64,000 bases of DNA from Wolbachia endosymbiont of Ctenocephalides felis wCfeF (lineage in GTDB: Bacteria > Pseudomonadota > Alphaproteobacteria > Rickettsiales > Anaplasmataceae), in assembly GCA_028571325.1 (NCBI GenBank), contig CP116767.1:1387417-1451416 (forward strand). Direction: 5' to 3'. Numbering within the stretch: position 1 is the first letter of the stretch; each line of letters begins with the position of its first letter. Of the stretch, positions 36,640-47,856 are shown piece after piece. A program made the translations under genes and the position numbers. The notes under the pieces were generated by a model, which did not search any database, was not told the DNA's origin, and saw only the letters and a list, made by a program, of their open reading frames with translations.

Positions 36640-37011
36640 CTAAAACTTAAACCCAGAACTTCTTAAAGCCTCAGCAAATTGAGAAACCAACCCTGTGTAC
36701 TTATATGCTCCACGGTCAAACACCAACTCTTGCCCTAATTTCATATCAGATAGACGTTCAACCATCAAAGAAGAAACCTGTTTTACAGTTTCAGCGTTGA
36801 CCCTACCTTTACACACACCCCTAATTTTAGCATCCAAAGTAGAAGCAGAAGTAAGAGTCACTCCTTTTTCGTCATTGATTAACTGAGCATAAAAATGCCT
36901 ATTGGACTTGAATATGGATATACGTAAACGCTTAGCGTCGCTATTGAGCTTCTTTCTATTACGTAATTTCCTTTTTTCAGAATTACTTAAAAAATTATAC
37001 AACCTTCTCAT
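36640..37011 (-). CDS. rplR: 50S ribosomal protein L18
   Basis: 123 residues, basic N-terminus (KLRNRKKLNSDAKRLRISIF) that binds 5S rRNA, and FDRGAYKYTGLVSQFAEALR near the end. It lies 5 bp after rplF and 6-12 bp before rpsE. Confidence 0.95.
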   Translation of the reverse strand: MRRLYNFLSNSEKRKLRNRKKLNSDAKRLRISIFKSNRHFYAQLINDEKGVTLTSASTLDAKIRGVCKGRVNAETVKQVSSLMVERLSDMKLGQELVFDRGAYKYTGLVSQFAEALRSSGFKF

Positions 37012-37016
37012 CTTAA

Positions 37017-37562
37017 TTACTTCTTTTTACTTACAACTTTACGCAACATAAATTTGTCTTTTATTACAATACCCTTACCTTTATAAGGGTCATATTTTCT
37101 AATTTTGCATATATCGGATGCCACCACATAGACTTTTTGTCTATCTATACCACTCACTACTAAGTGAGTTGGTTTTACACACTTAATCTCAACATCCTTA
37201 GGCACTTTATACTTAACATTATGACTATAGCCAAGATATAAAGTCAAACATTTACCATCACACTCTGCTTTATATCCAACACCATTAATTTCAAGATCAA
37301 CAGAGAAACCATTAACCATGCCGTTAATGATATTGTTAATATTACTCCTATAAGTACCCCATATAGGTTTTACCTCATTATAATTATCTTTGTCTTGATC
37401 AACAGAAAGCAGCAGCTGATTATCAACAACATGGCATACAACATCACTGCTCAGCCTAAGTTCTTTTTCTACCTTGGCACTTTTTATTAACATTTTACCA
37501 TCATTATACTCAACTGAAACACCAGCAGGAATATTGATAGGCGCAGCACCTATACGAGACAT
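37017..37562 (-). CDS. rplF: 50S ribosomal protein L6
   Basis: 181 residues; MSRIGAAPINIPAGV start, GVGYKAECDGKCLTLYLGYS, and the C-terminal KIRKYDPYKGKGI (the usual IR.pepYKGKGI motif). It sits near the factor-binding region of the large subunit. Confidence 0.95.
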   Translation of the reverse strand: MSRIGAAPINIPAGVSVEYNDGKMLIKSAKVEKELRLSSDVVCHVVDNQLLLSVDQDKDNYNEVKPIWGTYRSNINNIINGMVNGFSVDLEINGVGYKAECDGKCLTLYLGYSHNVKYKVPKDVEIKCVKPTHLVVSGIDRQKVYVVASDICKIRKYDPYKGKGIVIKDKFMLRKVVSKKK

Positions 37563-37578
37563 AAATTCCTCCTACTAT

Positions 37579-37974
37579 TTAAAACACACGACACAAAACT
37601 TCTCCACCAACTTTCAATTTATGTGCATTGTAATCAGTCATCACTCCTTTAGACGTAGATATAATAAAAATACCAAGTCCATTATATGCCTTAGCAATGT
37701 CCCTGCATTTAGAATAACAACGACAACCAGGTTTTGATACTCTAACTATATTACTAATTACAGGTGACTTCTCATAATACTTCAATTTTACAACAAAAGA
37801 CGGCACATTGCCTATAACTTCTTTCTGGTAATCAAGGATATATCCTTCATCCTTTAAGATTTTCAGTATAGAAGAATTTACCTTAGAAAACAGAACTCTT
37901 GTTGTTCTGTGCATTGCCAATTGAGCATTACGTATCCTTGTCAAAAAATCACCAATACTATCAGATAACGCCAC
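37579..37974 (-). CDS. rpsH: 30S ribosomal protein S8
   Basis: 131 residues; [19 protein letters not shown] at the start and [20 protein letters not shown] near the end match S8, a central-domain assembly protein. It is 18 bp after rpsN. Confidence 0.95.
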   Translation of the reverse strand: MALSDSIGDFLTRIRNAQLAMHRTTRVLFSKVNSSILKILKDEGYILDYQKEVIGNVPSFVVKLKYYEKSPVISNIVRVSKPGCRCYSKCRDIAKAYNGLGIFIISTSKGVMTDYNAHKLKVGGEVLCRVF

Positions 37975-37992
37975 AATATACTCCTTATTATA

Positions 37993-38301
37993 TTACCAAC
38001 TAGACTTCGTAACCCCTGGAATTTTTCCAAAAGAACATAAATCACGCAAAACAATCCTACATAAACCAAATTTTCTATATACCCCTCTTGGCCTCCCTGT
38101 TAAAGCACACCTGTTTCTAATTCTAGTTTGAGAAGAATCTCTAGGCAACTCTTTAATTAGCTTATTTTGAGCTGCAAACCTCTCACTTATAGGTATATTC
38201 TTATTATTTATTATACATTTCAACTTTTTTCTTTTCTCTTCATATTGATCGTGCAATTTTATCCTACGAAGATTTCTTTGTACCATAGATTTTTTTGCCA
38301 T
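37993..38301 (-). CDS. rpsN: 30S ribosomal protein S14
   Basis: 102 residues, the long zinc-free form (no CxxC). [20 protein letters not shown] is the S14 signature. It follows rplE by 17 bp. Confidence 0.95.
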   Translation of the reverse strand: MAKKSMVQRNLRRIKLHDQYEEKRKKLKCIINNKNIPISERFAAQNKLIKELPRDSSQTRIRNRCALTGRPRGVYRKFGLCRIVLRDLCSFGKIPGVTKSSW

Positions 38302-38318
38302 ATACCTCTTCTCTTAAA

Positions 38319-38852
38319 TTAATCAAAAAAGGGAAACCTAAAAGCTAGCAATAACTCTTTTGCTTCTTTATCACTAGTCGTACTTGTTATAATATTGATA
38401 TCCATACCTCTAATCCTACTTATTTTATCGTAATCTATTTCTAAAAATGAGATATGCTCCTTTATACCAAAGGAAAAATTACCATTACCGTCAAATTGCT
38501 TTACACTAAATCCTCTAAAATCTTTTTCTCTCGGTAAAGCAACATATATCAATCTTTCTAAGAATTCATACATTTTATCTCTACGCAAAGTTACTTTACA
38601 ACCTACTGTAGCGCCTTTTCTTATCTTAAAACCAGAAATGGATTTTTTTGCAAACGTTGATACAGGCTTTTGCCCTGCAATTAAATATAGATCATCAAGC
38701 GGCTCACTTATTGCTTTACTGTCCGTAGCAGCATCTCCAACACCCATATTAATACATACCTTGACAAGCTTAGGTACTTGCATCATGTTGCCGTAGTTAA
38801 ACTTGTCCTTCAAGGATTTTACTATACTATCTCTGTACAATTCTTTAAACAT
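38319..38852 (-). CDS. rplE: 50S ribosomal protein L5
   Basis: 177 residues; [20 protein letters not shown] and [20 protein letters not shown] are L5 motifs. It binds 5S rRNA and contacts P-site tRNA. It is 6 bp after rplX. Confidence 0.95.
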   Translation of the reverse strand: MFKELYRDSIVKSLKDKFNYGNMMQVPKLVKVCINMGVGDAATDSKAISEPLDDLYLIAGQKPVSTFAKKSISGFKIRKGATVGCKVTLRRDKMYEFLERLIYVALPREKDFRGFSVKQFDGNGNFSFGIKEHISFLEIDYDKISRIRGMDINIITSTTSDKEAKELLLAFRFPFFD

Positions 38853-38858
38853 ATCAAC

Positions 38859-39176
38859 CTAGTCTATTACTTCCCCAGAAACTTTTGCAAAACGCACTTT
38901 TTTACCATCTATAATCTTAAACCCTATTCTAGTTGGAGCTTTATACTTAGGGTCTAATATTGCAATATTAGATATATCAATAGCTAACTCTTTATTTAGT
39001 ATACCGCCACTACTACCAGCTTTCGGTTTAGTATGTTTCTTATGTACATTCACTCCAGAAACAACAGCCTTTTTTTTAGCATCACATGTAATAATTTTGA
39101 TTACTTTACCAACTTTTCTTCTATCCCTGCCAGTTAAAACTATAACGTCATCACCACTTTTTATTTTTGCACTCAT
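38859..39176 (-). CDS. rplX: 50S ribosomal protein L24
   Basis: 105 residues; starts [20 protein letters not shown], the KOW motif of L24, followed by [12 protein letters not shown]. An assembly-initiating protein. Its ATG overlaps the rplN stop by 1 base. Confidence 0.95.
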   Translation of the reverse strand: MSAKIKSGDDVIVLTGRDRRKVGKVIKIITCDAKKKAVVSGVNVHKKHTKPKAGSSGGILNKELAIDISNIAILDPKYKAPTRIGFKIIDGKKVRFAKVSGEVID

Positions 39177-39535
39177 TATAAAACCTCAACAGCTAATGAC
39201 ATTATCTTCATAAAAGAACCAAACGGCAATTTTTTCACCGGACCAAACACTCGAGTACCAAGCGGCTCACCTTGATTATTAACTAAAACTACAGCGTTGC
39301 TAGAAAAAGAAATTACAGAGTTATCGGATTTTCTAATACGATTTCTCACTCTAACAACAACTGCTCTATATACTTTTCCCTTCTCGACCTTCCCTTTCGG
39401 GTTGATAGATTTAGTAGACACAATAATTGTATCACCTACAGATGCAGACTTCCTTCCGCCCAACAAGCCAATACAAAGCACTTCACGTGCACCAGAATTA
39501 TCAGCTACTTCTAACAATGTATTTTTTTGAATCAT
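39176..39535 (-). CDS. rplN: 50S ribosomal protein L14
   Basis: 119 residues; [20 protein letters not shown] and [20 protein letters not shown] are the L14 signatures. It is 9 bp after rpsQ. Confidence 0.96.
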   Translation of the reverse strand: MIQKNTLLEVADNSGAREVLCIGLLGGRKSASVGDTIIVSTKSINPKGKVEKGKVYRAVVVRVRNRIRKSDNSVISFSSNAVVLVNNQGEPLGTRVFGPVKKLPFGSFMKIMSLAVEVL

Positions 39536-39544
39536 ATAAGCACC

Positions 39545-39778
39545 TTACTCAACTCGCACAACAACCCATTTTTTAGTAGCAGAAACAGGCTTGTGTTCTT
39601 GTATAAAAACCCTATCTCCTTCTTTGCAACTATTATTCTCATCATGTGCTGTATACTTTTTATATTTTTTTATAACTTTTTTATAAAGTTTATCCTTATA
39701 TACCTGCAATACTGAGACCTTTACAGTTTTGTCGCACTCAGCTTTAGTTACAACACCACAAAAAATCTTCTTAGGCAT
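39545..39778 (-). CDS. rpsQ: 30S ribosomal protein S17
   Basis: 77 residues; FCGVVTKAECDKTVKVSVLQ and the AHDENNSCKEGDRVFIQEHK motif fit S17. It overlaps rpmC by 8 bp. Confidence 0.95.
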   Translation of the reverse strand: MPKKIFCGVVTKAECDKTVKVSVLQVYKDKLYKKVIKKYKKYTAHDENNSCKEGDRVFIQEHKPVSATKKWVVVRVE

Positions 39779-39974
39779 TCTCTTCCTCTATTCTTCTTTC
39801 ATTTAATATAGTTAAAATACGAGCTATGCTCTTTTTGATCAAGCCAAAACGCGAAATATTACTACACTGTCCTAATTTCTTCTGAAAAACCAAATTAACA
39901 AACTCTTTCCTTAAATTTACAAGAATTTCATGCAACTCTTGCGAGGGTTTTGATCTAATATCAGCTATATTCAT
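39771..39974 (-). CDS. rpmC: 50S ribosomal protein L29
   Basis: I chose ATG 39974 (MNIADIRSKPSQEL, 67 residues), with CGGAG just upstream; a TTG at 39989 in the same frame would overlap rplP. The two-helix protein has LRKEFVNLVFQKKLGQCSN, close to the L29 pattern, and sits at the tunnel exit. Confidence 0.92.
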   Translation of the reverse strand: MNIADIRSKPSQELHEILVNLRKEFVNLVFQKKLGQCSNISRFGLIKKSIARILTILNERRIEEENA

Positions 39975-39985
39975 CGTAACTCCGT

Positions 39986-40399
39986 TCAACTATGATTAGA
40001 TATAAATTTACATTTTACAGGAAGCTTGGCAATTGCTTTTTCAAGCGCCAATCTTGCTAAATGCATAGGAACATCACTACTAATCTCAAACAACACCCTA
40101 CCAGGCTTAGCTTTAAATACCCAAAATTCAACACTACCTTTTCCTTTACCCATCCGTACATCTGCTGGCTTTTTACTAACAGGAGTATCAGGAAAAATTC
40201 TTATCCACACTTTACCAGAACGTTTCAACGTTCTGGATATCACACGCCTCACAGTCTCAATATGCTTAGACTGAATTCTACCTGCTTCTACAGCTTTTAA
40301 ACCGTAATCACCAAAAGATAGTGTGCTACCACCTTTTGTATTACCCTTAATTCTCCCTTTAAACACCTTTCTATATTTACTCTTTTTGGGAACAAACAT
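39986..40399 (-). CDS. rplP: 50S ribosomal protein L16
   Basis: 137 residues; starts [20 protein letters not shown] and has [20 protein letters not shown], the L16 core that touches A-site tRNA. It is 11 bp after rpsC. Confidence 0.96.
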   Translation of the reverse strand: MFVPKKSKYRKVFKGRIKGNTKGGSTLSFGDYGLKAVEAGRIQSKHIETVRRVISRTLKRSGKVWIRIFPDTPVSKKPADVRMGKGKGSVEFWVFKAKPGRVLFEISSDVPMHLARLALEKAIAKLPVKCKFISNHS

Positions 40400-40410
40400 T
40401 TCAATACGCC

Positions 40411-41031
40411 TTAATTAACAACATAAACCCAAACCTTAACTCCTATAATACCATATATAGTCTTTGCTTCACAAAAAGCATAATCTATATTAGCACGTAA
40501 AGTGTGTAAAGGCAAACGACCTTCTTTATACCATTCAGTACGAGCTATCTCAGCTCCACCAAGACGCCCAGAACAGCTTACCTTGATACCTCCACCTCCC
40601 ATTCTCAAACAACTTTGAATAGCTTTTTTCATTGCTCTTCTAAATGAAACACGTTTCTCTAATTGCTGTGCTATGCTGTTTGATATTAAAGCTGCATCTA
40701 CTTCAGGCCTTTTTATTCCCACTACATTAACTTCCACATTATTTTTTACTTTCTCAGCTATTTTGTGTTTTACCTTCTCAATATCCAAGCCTTTCTTACC
40801 TATTATTACTCCAGGTCTAGAAGAATGTATCGTTACAGACACTAAATCAACTTTGCGCTCTATAATTATTTTGGAAAGACCAGCGTGCTTAAAAGACTCA
40901 TTTATGTAACTGCGAATAGATAAATCCTGATGCAATTTTTCTTTGTAATCTTTATTAGCATACCAAATAGAATCCCAGGTATTAGTATTTATTTTTAATC
41001 TAAATCCTATAGGATTAACCTTCTGCCCCAT
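40411..41031 (-). CDS. rpsC: 30S ribosomal protein S3
   Basis: 206 residues; [20 protein letters not shown] at the start, a KH domain with [17 protein letters not shown], and [20 protein letters not shown]. It lacks the long C-terminal tail of E. coli S3 (233). It is 38 bp after rplV, the largest gap in this part of the operon. Confidence 0.96.
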   Translation of the reverse strand: MGQKVNPIGFRLKINTNTWDSIWYANKDYKEKLHQDLSIRSYINESFKHAGLSKIIIERKVDLVSVTIHSSRPGVIIGKKGLDIEKVKHKIAEKVKNNVEVNVVGIKRPEVDAALISNSIAQQLEKRVSFRRAMKKAIQSCLRMGGGGIKVSCSGRLGGAEIARTEWYKEGRLPLHTLRANIDYAFCEAKTIYGIIGVKVWVYVVN

Positions 41032-41069
41032 ATTTTACACTTTCCTCACTAATTTTATACTATTACAAA

Positions 41070-41420
41070 TCATATAATTTCCTCTAACTTTATAGTTATA
41101 TTGCTGTAATGCTTGCTAATTCTATTGGCTCTACCCATAGCTTTTGGAAACATCCTACGCAAAGTAAAAGACTTACCTACCAAAACCTCCTTTATATATA
41201 GATTATCAATATCCAATCCATAATTATATTGAGCATTAGCAATTGCAGAATTTAATACTTTTCCTATAAGGCCAGCAGCTTTCTTTTCGCAAAACCTCAA
41301 TTGCACAGTAGCAAAAGAAACTTTTTTATTGCGTACTAAATTGGCAACCAAGTTTAACTTACGAGGAGTAGATTTTAAAACTCTAGAACTAGCTTTAATT
41401 ACTGTGTACTTGTTTTTCAT
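41070..41420 (-). CDS. rplV: 50S ribosomal protein L22
   Basis: 116 residues; [20 protein letters not shown] and the C-terminal [20 protein letters not shown] (usual PRA.GRA..I.KR.SHI). Its loop lines the exit tunnel. Confidence 0.95.
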   Translation of the reverse strand: MKNKYTVIKASSRVLKSTPRKLNLVANLVRNKKVSFATVQLRFCEKKAAGLIGKVLNSAIANAQYNYGLDIDNLYIKEVLVGKSFTLRRMFPKAMGRANRISKHYSNITIKLEEII

Positions 41421-41425
41421 ACTAA

Positions 41426-41710
41426 CTACCTTCTTGCTGCCTTTTTATCACCACTATGCCCAGTAAACTTACGAGTAGGCGAAAATTCACCAAATTTATG
41501 ACCTATCATATTCTGATCATTAACATTAACAGGAATGTAATCTTTACCATTATAAACAGCAAATTTTAAACCTAAACAATTAGGAAGAATTACAGAAGCT
41601 CTAGAATGAATTTTTATCACCTTATTAATAGAACCCTCCTTTAAAGCTCTATTCACTAACTTTAGCACTGACGGGTGACAAAAAGGTGGTTTCCACGCAG
41701 ATCTACTCAT
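41426..41710 (-). CDS. rpsS: 30S ribosomal protein S19
   Basis: 94 residues; [12 protein letters not shown] start, [19 protein letters not shown] and [20 protein letters not shown], all S19 motifs. It is 3 bp after rplB. Confidence 0.96.
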   Translation of the reverse strand: MSRSAWKPPFCHPSVLKLVNRALKEGSINKVIKIHSRASVILPNCLGLKFAVYNGKDYIPVNVNDQNMIGHKFGEFSPTRKFTGHSGDKKAARR

Positions 41711-41713
41711 AAA

Positions 41714-42538
41714 CTAACCTTTCAATTGTTTTATATACTTATCACTAAATTTATTTCTCCTCCGAGTTTTCTTTCCTTTTGTTGCAACACCCCAAGGAGT
41801 AACAGGGTGACGCCCACCAGAAGTCTTTCCTTCTCCACCTCCATGAGGGTGATCCACTGGATTCATAGCAACTCCGCGAACGGCAGGCCTAACTCCCAAC
41901 CACCTATTTCTTCCTGCTTTACCCAATTTTCTATTTTTACGATCAGGATTAGACATGACACCAATAGTAGCTTTGCAAGAAGACAAAATCAACCTAACTT
42001 GACCAGACCTCAACCGTAATAAAACATAGTTGCCGTCACGACCAATAACTTGCGCATAACAACCAGCAGCTCGAGCAATTACAGCACCATTACCTGGCTT
42101 CAGCTCAATACCATGAACAAAAGAACCAACAGGTATACACTTCAATGATAAACAATTGCCTGGCAATATATCAGCATCATCTCCTGACATTACAACATCA
42201 CCAGGCTTTACGTTTTGTGGAGCTAGTATATAAGATTTAGTATTGTCGCTCTTATATGATATTAACGCTAAAAACCCACTTCTATTTGGATCATATTCTA
42301 CTTTCTCAACTATACCTTGATCATTTCTATTACGTTTGAAATCTACAATTCTGTACTTCTTCTTGTGACCACCACCCTTATGGCGAGTTGTAATTCTACC
42401 GTAATTATTTCTTCCGCCACTAGATTTTTTACCAAATGTAAGAAGCTTTTCTGGCTTATCTTTTGATAAACCAATTTTACTTACTAACACAGTTCCACGA
42501 GAGGATGGAGTAACAGGATTAAGAAATTTTATACCCAT
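41714..42538 (-). CDS. rplB: 50S ribosomal protein L2
   Basis: 274 residues from ATG 42538 ([15 protein letters not shown]); a GTG at 42547 would add three residues. It has [20 protein letters not shown] and the C-terminal [19 protein letters not shown] with the conserved His linked to peptidyl transfer. It starts 1 bp after the rplW stop. Confidence 0.96.
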   Translation of the reverse strand: MGIKFLNPVTPSSRGTVLVSKIGLSKDKPEKLLTFGKKSSGGRNNYGRITTRHKGGGHKKKYRIVDFKRNRNDQGIVEKVEYDPNRSGFLALISYKSDNTKSYILAPQNVKPGDVVMSGDDADILPGNCLSLKCIPVGSFVHGIELKPGNGAVIARAAGCYAQVIGRDGNYVLLRLRSGQVRLILSSCKATIGVMSNPDRKNRKLGKAGRNRWLGVRPAVRGVAMNPVDHPHGGGEGKTSGGRHPVTPWGVATKGKKTRRRNKFSDKYIKQLKG

Positions 42539-42539
42539 A

Positions 42540-42827
42540 TTAAACACTCATTATATCTAACTTTTGATCATCCATCAAAGAAAAATAAACTTTCTTTTTT
42601 TGTTTTTCATAGCCAACCACGCCTCTAAAGCGTCTACGTTTAGGTTTAACTCTAACAATATTTATAGAGGAAACTTTAACACTAAATAGAGACTCTATTG
42701 CCAACTTTATCTTATGTTTATTTGCATTCACAAAAACATACAAAGAATATTTATTAAATTTCTCCCTTAAAAAAGAGGCCTTTTCCGTAATTATAGGACA
42801 TTTTATTATATCATTGCATTTAATCAT
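42540..42827 (-). CDS. rplW: 50S ribosomal protein L23
   Basis: 95 residues; [20 protein letters not shown] and [20 protein letters not shown] match L23, the docking site for trigger factor and SRP at the tunnel exit. It overlaps rplD by 4 bp. Confidence 0.95.
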   Translation of the reverse strand: MIKCNDIIKCPIITEKASFLREKFNKYSLYVFVNANKHKIKLAIESLFSVKVSSINIVRVKPKRRRFRGVVGYEKQKKKVYFSLMDDQKLDIMSV

Positions 42828-43438
42828 AACAATCTACCTTCAAGATGTTTTAAAGCATCACTTGTCAACATTACGCATTCATGATTTAATATATCAAAAA
42901 CGTTCAACCCGATAGGTTTGATCAGGTTTACATGGTGTAGGTTTTTAGTAGCACGTAACAATCCATCTCCATAATCACCAACTATCAGAAAGGAAGAAAA
43001 TTCAAAATTTTTAATATATTTACACATTTCAGATGTTTTCTTCACATCAATATTCAAATTATCAAGAATGACTAATTGATTATTAAAATATTTTAGAGAT
43101 AAAGCAATTTTTAAACCAAACTTGCGTACTTTTTTGTTAAGAGAATAGGCATGACTCCTAACAACAGGACCAAAAATAACTCCACCACCCCTAAACTGAG
43201 GAGAACGCAAGCTTCCTTGTCTCGCTCTACCAGTGCGTTTTTGACTATAAGGCTTAGCTGTTGTACCAGAAACATCACTGATGCCTTTTGCTTTGTGAGT
43301 ACCAGCTCTTTTCTTTGCTAATTGCCATCTAACTATATCATGCAAAATACCCAATTTTTGCTTAACGGAAAATATCGAAGGGTTAAGCTGAGTGATACCT
43401 ATATTATCATTAGATAGATTAACTAATTTACATTCCAT
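42824..43438 (-). CDS. rplD: 50S ribosomal protein L4
   Basis: 204 residues; KPYSQKRTGRARQGSLRSPQ and FRGGGVIFGPVVRSHAYSLN are the L4 loop signatures reaching the exit tunnel. In some bacteria L4 also regulates the S10 operon; no such site is visible here. Confidence 0.95.
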   Translation of the reverse strand: MECKLVNLSNDNIGITQLNPSIFSVKQKLGILHDIVRWQLAKKRAGTHKAKGISDVSGTTAKPYSQKRTGRARQGSLRSPQFRGGGVIFGPVVRSHAYSLNKKVRKFGLKIALSLKYFNNQLVILDNLNIDVKKTSEMCKYIKNFEFSSFLIVGDYGDGLLRATKNLHHVNLIKPIGLNVFDILNHECVMLTSDALKHLEGRLL

Positions 43439-43440
43439 AA

Positions 43441-44166
43441 CTAATTTACCAAACCACTAGCATTATCATCATCTGCGTCTAACAGTAGACCTACCGGAAA
43501 AGGAATATCTTTATGTAAAGGCTTTTTAACTGCATCTCTCACAAAGACGTAAGAATTTCTAAATCCAGGAATGTTGTTACCTTTTACAGCAATTATACTA
43601 TTTTCATGATCGATAGATAATATTTTCATGTTATGTACAGTTACTCTGCTGCTACCTAAATGACCAGCCATTTTCTTTCCTTTAAATACTCTACCAGGAT
43701 CCTGACATTGACCAGTAGAACCTTGCGACCTATGAGCAATAGAAACACCGTGAGATGCCCTAAGTCCACTGAAATTATATCGCTTCATTACACCGGCAAA
43801 CCCCTTACCTATAGAATAACCTGTAATATCAAGATATTGACCAACCACAAAATGGTTAACTCCCACTCTTTTACCACACTCTATTCCTGAGAGATCACTC
43901 AATCTACTTTCATATAGTCTATATCTACTATTTATTCCTCTTTTCTTTAAGTATTCTAACTGAGGTCTTGCAATATTTTTAAAATCCCCAGTACCTAAAA
44001 TAACCGAATTATAATCACACTTATCTTGCTCTTTCACATCAACAATACAAGTTTCACTAAGATGCAATAAAGTTACAACCATGCGACCACTATCAGAATA
44101 TATAGCAGTATGACCAATATTTGTCATCAATAAACCAATTCTTTTTAGCGAACTTATCCTTTTCAT
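43441..44166 (-). CDS. rplC: 50S ribosomal protein L3
   Basis: 241 residues; FAGVMKRYNFSGLRASHGVS, HRSQGSTGQCQDPGRVFKGK and KMAGHLGSSRVTVHN are L3 signatures. It is about 30 residues longer than E. coli L3, mostly at the C-terminus (LLLDADDDNASGLVN). It overlaps rpsJ by 4 bp. Confidence 0.95.
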   Translation of the reverse strand: MKRISSLKRIGLLMTNIGHTAIYSDSGRMVVTLLHLSETCIVDVKEQDKCDYNSVILGTGDFKNIARPQLEYLKKRGINSRYRLYESRLSDLSGIECGKRVGVNHFVVGQYLDITGYSIGKGFAGVMKRYNFSGLRASHGVSIAHRSQGSTGQCQDPGRVFKGKKMAGHLGSSRVTVHNMKILSIDHENSIIAVKGNNIPGFRNSYVFVRDAVKKPLHKDIPFPVGLLLDADDDNASGLVN

Positions 44167-44579
44167 CCCTCCCTCCTAAGCTTCTTGATCTTTGAATCAA
44201 CTTCTATTCCAGGAGGAGGAGAAGGAAAAGGTGTATTGCCCAGTAAAGGAAAAGAAGAAGGAGAAGGTAAACTTCCAAGCATCTGCATTATAGCAGGAGT
44301 GGGATTATATAAAACAATCAAACGTTTAGAAGTTCTTTGTTCGAACTGCTCACGAGATTTTTTATCAACATGAGGAGATCTATTAAAATCAAACCTAGGT
44401 TTTCTTCTTGGCAATGCAACCGGACCAGATAATTTCGCACTAGAATGCTTTAACTTATCCTTAAACTCACGCACAAACTCTCTAATATATTTCTCTAACT
44501 TTGAACAATCAAAAGCATAAATATTAATATGCACCTCAACACTAACATGCATGCCTTCCTGCTCTATCTTAGTTGTCAT
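44163..44579 (-). CDS. rpsJ: 30S ribosomal protein S10 with a proline-rich insertion
   Basis: 138 residues against the usual ~103. The S10 core is clear: KLSGPVALPRRKPRFDFNRS and SPHVDKKSREQFEQRTSKRL. After NPTPAIMQML comes an unusual segment of about 23 residues rich in Pro, Ser and Gly (GSLPSPSSFPLLGNTPFPSP and PPG), then the normal-looking end IEVDSKIKKL. The DNA for it holds two similar purine-rich stretches (44215-44232 and 44248-44266), suggesting growth by duplication. ATG 44579 lies 2 bp after tuf; ATG 44552 is an alternative start. Confidence 0.93.
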   Translation of the reverse strand: MTTKIEQEGMHVSVEVHINIYAFDCSKLEKYIREFVREFKDKLKHSSAKLSGPVALPRRKPRFDFNRSPHVDKKSREQFEQRTSKRLIVLYNPTPAIMQMLGSLPSPSSFPLLGNTPFPSPPPGIEVDSKIKKLRREG

Positions 44580-44581
44580 AC

Positions 44582-45757
44582 CTACTCCAAAATCTCGGAA
44601 ACAACACCAGAACCAACAGTTCTACCACCCTCTCTTATTGCAAAACGCAATCCCTTATCCATCGCTATTGATACTTGCAATTCCACTTCTATACTTACAT
44701 TATCTCCCGGCATTACCATTTCTTTCCCTTCCAGCAATTTTATACTCCCCGTTACATCTGTCGTCCTTATATAAAATTGTGGCTGATAATTTGCAAAAAA
44801 TGGCGTATGCCTCCCTCCTTCTTCTTTCTTCAATATATACACTTCCGCCTTAAACCTCTTGTGTGGCGTTATTGTCCCTGGCTTTGCCAACACCTGCCCT
44901 CTCTCCACTTCTTCTCTCTTTGTCCCCCTCAACAGTATCCCCACATTGAGTCCTGCACATCCCTTGTCCAGTAACTTCTTAAACATCTCAACACCTGTAC
45001 ATATCGTCTTTTGCGTTGCTTTTAGACCTATTATTTCTATCTCTTCACCCATCTTCACTTCTCCCTTTTCTATTCTTCCTGTTACTACAGTTCCACGCCC
45101 AGATATCGAAAATACATCTTCTATTGGCATTAAAAATGGTAAATCCACAGGCCTCGGCTGATCTGGCACATACTCATCTAATGCTTTCACCAATTTATCC
45201 ATTGATTTTTTTCCATATTCACTATTTTCGTCACCTTCCAGCACCTTCAATGCCGAACCCACAATAACTGGTACTTCTTCTCCAGGAAAGCCATACTTCG
45301 TTAGCAATTCTCTGACTTCCATCTCCACTAAACCAATCATATCGTGATCAGCAACATCAGCTTTATTTATGTATACCACAATATGCTTAACACCAACTTG
45401 CTTTGCCAGTAATATGTGTTCTCTTGTTTGTGGCATCGGCCCATCAACTCCTGACACTACCAATATCGCCGCATCCATCTGTGCTGCACCTACTATCATG
45501 TTTTTTACATAGTCAGCATGCCCAGGACAATCAACATGTGCATAATGTCTCTTTTCCGTCTGATATTCAACGTGTGCTGTTGCGATCGTTATCCCCCTTT
45601 TCCTCTCTTCTGGTGCTTTATCTATTTGATCGTATGCTACAAAATTCCCATAATATTTCGTTATTGCCGCTGTCAATGTCGTCTTCCCATGATCCACATG
45701 CCCTATTGTCCCCACATTCATATGCGGCTTGCCAAATGCTTCTACTACTTGTGTCAT
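44582..45757 (-). CDS. tuf: Elongation factor Tu
   Basis: 391 residues; [15 protein letters not shown] (G1), [13 protein letters not shown] (G3) and YINKADVAD (G4; NKxD form), and the C-terminal [15 protein letters not shown]. It delivers aminoacyl-tRNA to the ribosome. It lies 11 bp after fusA, the str-operon order. The DNA looks richer in C and T than neighbours, as often for very highly expressed genes. Confidence 0.97.
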   Translation of the reverse strand: MTQVVEAFGKPHMNVGTIGHVDHGKTTLTAAITKYYGNFVAYDQIDKAPEERKRGITIATAHVEYQTEKRHYAHVDCPGHADYVKNMIVGAAQMDAAILVVSGVDGPMPQTREHILLAKQVGVKHIVVYINKADVADHDMIGLVEMEVRELLTKYGFPGEEVPVIVGSALKVLEGDENSEYGKKSMDKLVKALDEYVPDQPRPVDLPFLMPIEDVFSISGRGTVVTGRIEKGEVKMGEEIEIIGLKATQKTICTGVEMFKKLLDKGCAGLNVGILLRGTKREEVERGQVLAKPGTITPHKRFKAEVYILKKEEGGRHTPFFANYQPQFYIRTTDVTGSIKLLEGKEMVMPGDNVSIEVELQVSIAMDKGLRFAIREGGRTVGSGVVSEILE

Positions 45758-45768
45758 AATCGTTACCC

Positions 45769-47835
45769 TTAATTATACCTTAACTCATCAACCACATACT
45801 GTGGCACTTGTTCATAACAAGAAAAATGCATACTATATTGAGCCCTTCCTTGAGATATAGAACGCAAAACATTTATATAACCAAACATACTTGCAAGAGG
45901 CACTAAAGCAAGGATTATAGCGCTATTATTATGCGTTTCCATACTTGAAACCTGTCCTCTTCTACTATTTACATCACCCATAATATCACCCATATACTCT
46001 TCAGGTGTAATAATTTCAACCTTCATTATAGGTTCTAACATCTTTGGACCAGCCTTATTTGCCATTTCCTTAAAAGCACCTTTGGCGGCTAGCTCAAAAG
46101 CTAAAGGACTTGAATCAACTTCATGAAAGGCACCATCAATAAGAGTAGCCTTAAAATCAATAACTGGGAAGCCAGAGATCATTCCTCCTTCTTTTATCAA
46201 CTCCAAACCATTTTGCACACCAGGAATGTATTCTTTTGGAATTGCACCACCCACGATTTTACTTTCAAATTGAAATCCAGAACCAGGCTCAAGAGGTTCA
46301 AATAAGATCTTTACTTTAGCAAATTGACCAGCACCACCTGATTGTTTTTTATGAGTGTAATCAATCTCAACAGATTTAGTAATAGTTTCACGATATGCAA
46401 CCTGAGGTGCACCAATATTAACGTCAACGTTAAACTCACGCTTTACTCTATCTGTAATAATTTCAAGATGCAATTCACCCATACCTTTTAATATAGTCTG
46501 ACCACTTTCCGCATTTACCGACATTCTTAAAGAAGGATCCTCTGCAACCAATCTATTTAAAGCAATACCTAACTTTTCCTGATCTGAAGTAGTCTTAGGC
46601 TCCACAGCAATTTCAATAACAGGCTCAGGAAATTCCATACGCTCTAATAATATAGGAAAATCATGCGAACATAAAGTATCACCAGTAATTGTTTTTTTCA
46701 ATCCAACTAAAGCAACTATATCCCCAACTTTAGCTTCGTTTATATCTTCCCTGTTGTTCGCATGCATAAGCAGCATTCTACCAATTCCTTCAGTCTCATT
46801 TTTTACCGCATTCAACACAGCAGATTTAGACTTCAACTTACCGGAATAAATACGAATAAACGTTAAGCTACCTACAAATTTATCTGTCATCACTTTAAAT
46901 GCAAGAGCGATAAATTTTTCTTGCTCTGAAGGTTTAACCGCAATTTTCTTTTCTGAATCCTTAGGATTAGTTCCAACAATTTCATCAACATCAATAGGGG
47001 AAGGTAGAAAATCAACTATACCGTCTAAAAGCGGCTGTACTCCTTTATTTTTAAAAGCTGATCCACATAATACAGGAACAAACGCTCCTTTAATAGCTCC
47101 GCTCCTCACACATTTCTTCAGCAAATCTACTGGCAGGTCATTAGATTCAAAATAAGTGTTCATTGCTTCATCATCCATTCCAGCTGCAGTATCTAATAAA
47201 AGATTTCGATACTCTTGAGCTTTATCAAGCAGATCGGAAGGAATATCTTCATAGAAAAACTTAGCACCTAACATCTCCTCTTCCCATATAATAGCCTTCA
47301 TAGAGATAAGATCTACTATGCCCTTAAAATCCTTCTCACTCCCTATTGGTAGCTGAATAACTAGAGGCACTGCTCCAAGCTTACTCTTAATCATATCAAC
47401 ACATCGATAAAAATTGGCCCCTATTCTATCCATTTTGTTGACAAAACAGATACGAGGAACATTATACTTATCAGCTTGACGCCAAACAGTCTCAGATTGA
47501 GGCTCAACTCCTGCAACCCCATCAAACACAGCAACCGCACCATCTAAAACTCTCAAAGATCTTTCAACTTCGATAGTAAAGTCAACGTGTCCAGGAGTAT
47601 CTATTATATTGATTCTATGATTATTCCAGAAACAAGTTGTTGCAGCAGATGTGATTGTAATACCACGCTCTTTCTCCTGCTCCATCCAATCCATAGAAGC
47701 TGCACCATCATGCACTTCACCAATTCTATTTTGTTTACCAGTATAAAATAAAATACGCTCCGTTGTGGTAGTCTTACCAGCATCTATATGAGCCATTATA
47801 CCTATATTCCTGTATTTAGATATATTAATTTCCAT
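45769..47835 (-). CDS. fusA: Elongation factor G
   Basis: 688 residues; [20 protein letters not shown] (G1), [20 protein letters not shown] (G3), [13 protein letters not shown] (G4). Domain IV ends with [16 protein letters not shown]. It moves tRNA and mRNA on the ribosome. It is 21 bp after rpsG. Confidence 0.97.
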   Translation of the reverse strand: MEINISKYRNIGIMAHIDAGKTTTTERILFYTGKQNRIGEVHDGAASMDWMEQEKERGITITSAATTCFWNNHRINIIDTPGHVDFTIEVERSLRVLDGAVAVFDGVAGVEPQSETVWRQADKYNVPRICFVNKMDRIGANFYRCVDMIKSKLGAVPLVIQLPIGSEKDFKGIVDLISMKAIIWEEEMLGAKFFYEDIPSDLLDKAQEYRNLLLDTAAGMDDEAMNTYFESNDLPVDLLKKCVRSGAIKGAFVPVLCGSAFKNKGVQPLLDGIVDFLPSPIDVDEIVGTNPKDSEKKIAVKPSEQEKFIALAFKVMTDKFVGSLTFIRIYSGKLKSKSAVLNAVKNETEGIGRMLLMHANNREDINEAKVGDIVALVGLKKTITGDTLCSHDFPILLERMEFPEPVIEIAVEPKTTSDQEKLGIALNRLVAEDPSLRMSVNAESGQTILKGMGELHLEIITDRVKREFNVDVNIGAPQVAYRETITKSVEIDYTHKKQSGGAGQFAKVKILFEPLEPGSGFQFESKIVGGAIPKEYIPGVQNGLELIKEGGMISGFPVIDFKATLIDGAFHEVDSSPLAFELAAKGAFKEMANKAGPKMLEPIMKVEIITPEEYMGDIMGDVNSRRGQVSSMETHNNSAIILALVPLASMFGYINVLRSISQGRAQYSMHFSCYEQVPQYVVDELRYN

Positions 47836-47856
47836 ATTACCATTAATTAGCCAACA

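Noticed and set aside
44551..45772. Several plus-strand ORFs opposite tuf
   Set aside because: They are shadows caused by the biased codon use of tuf, without start sites or known motifs.
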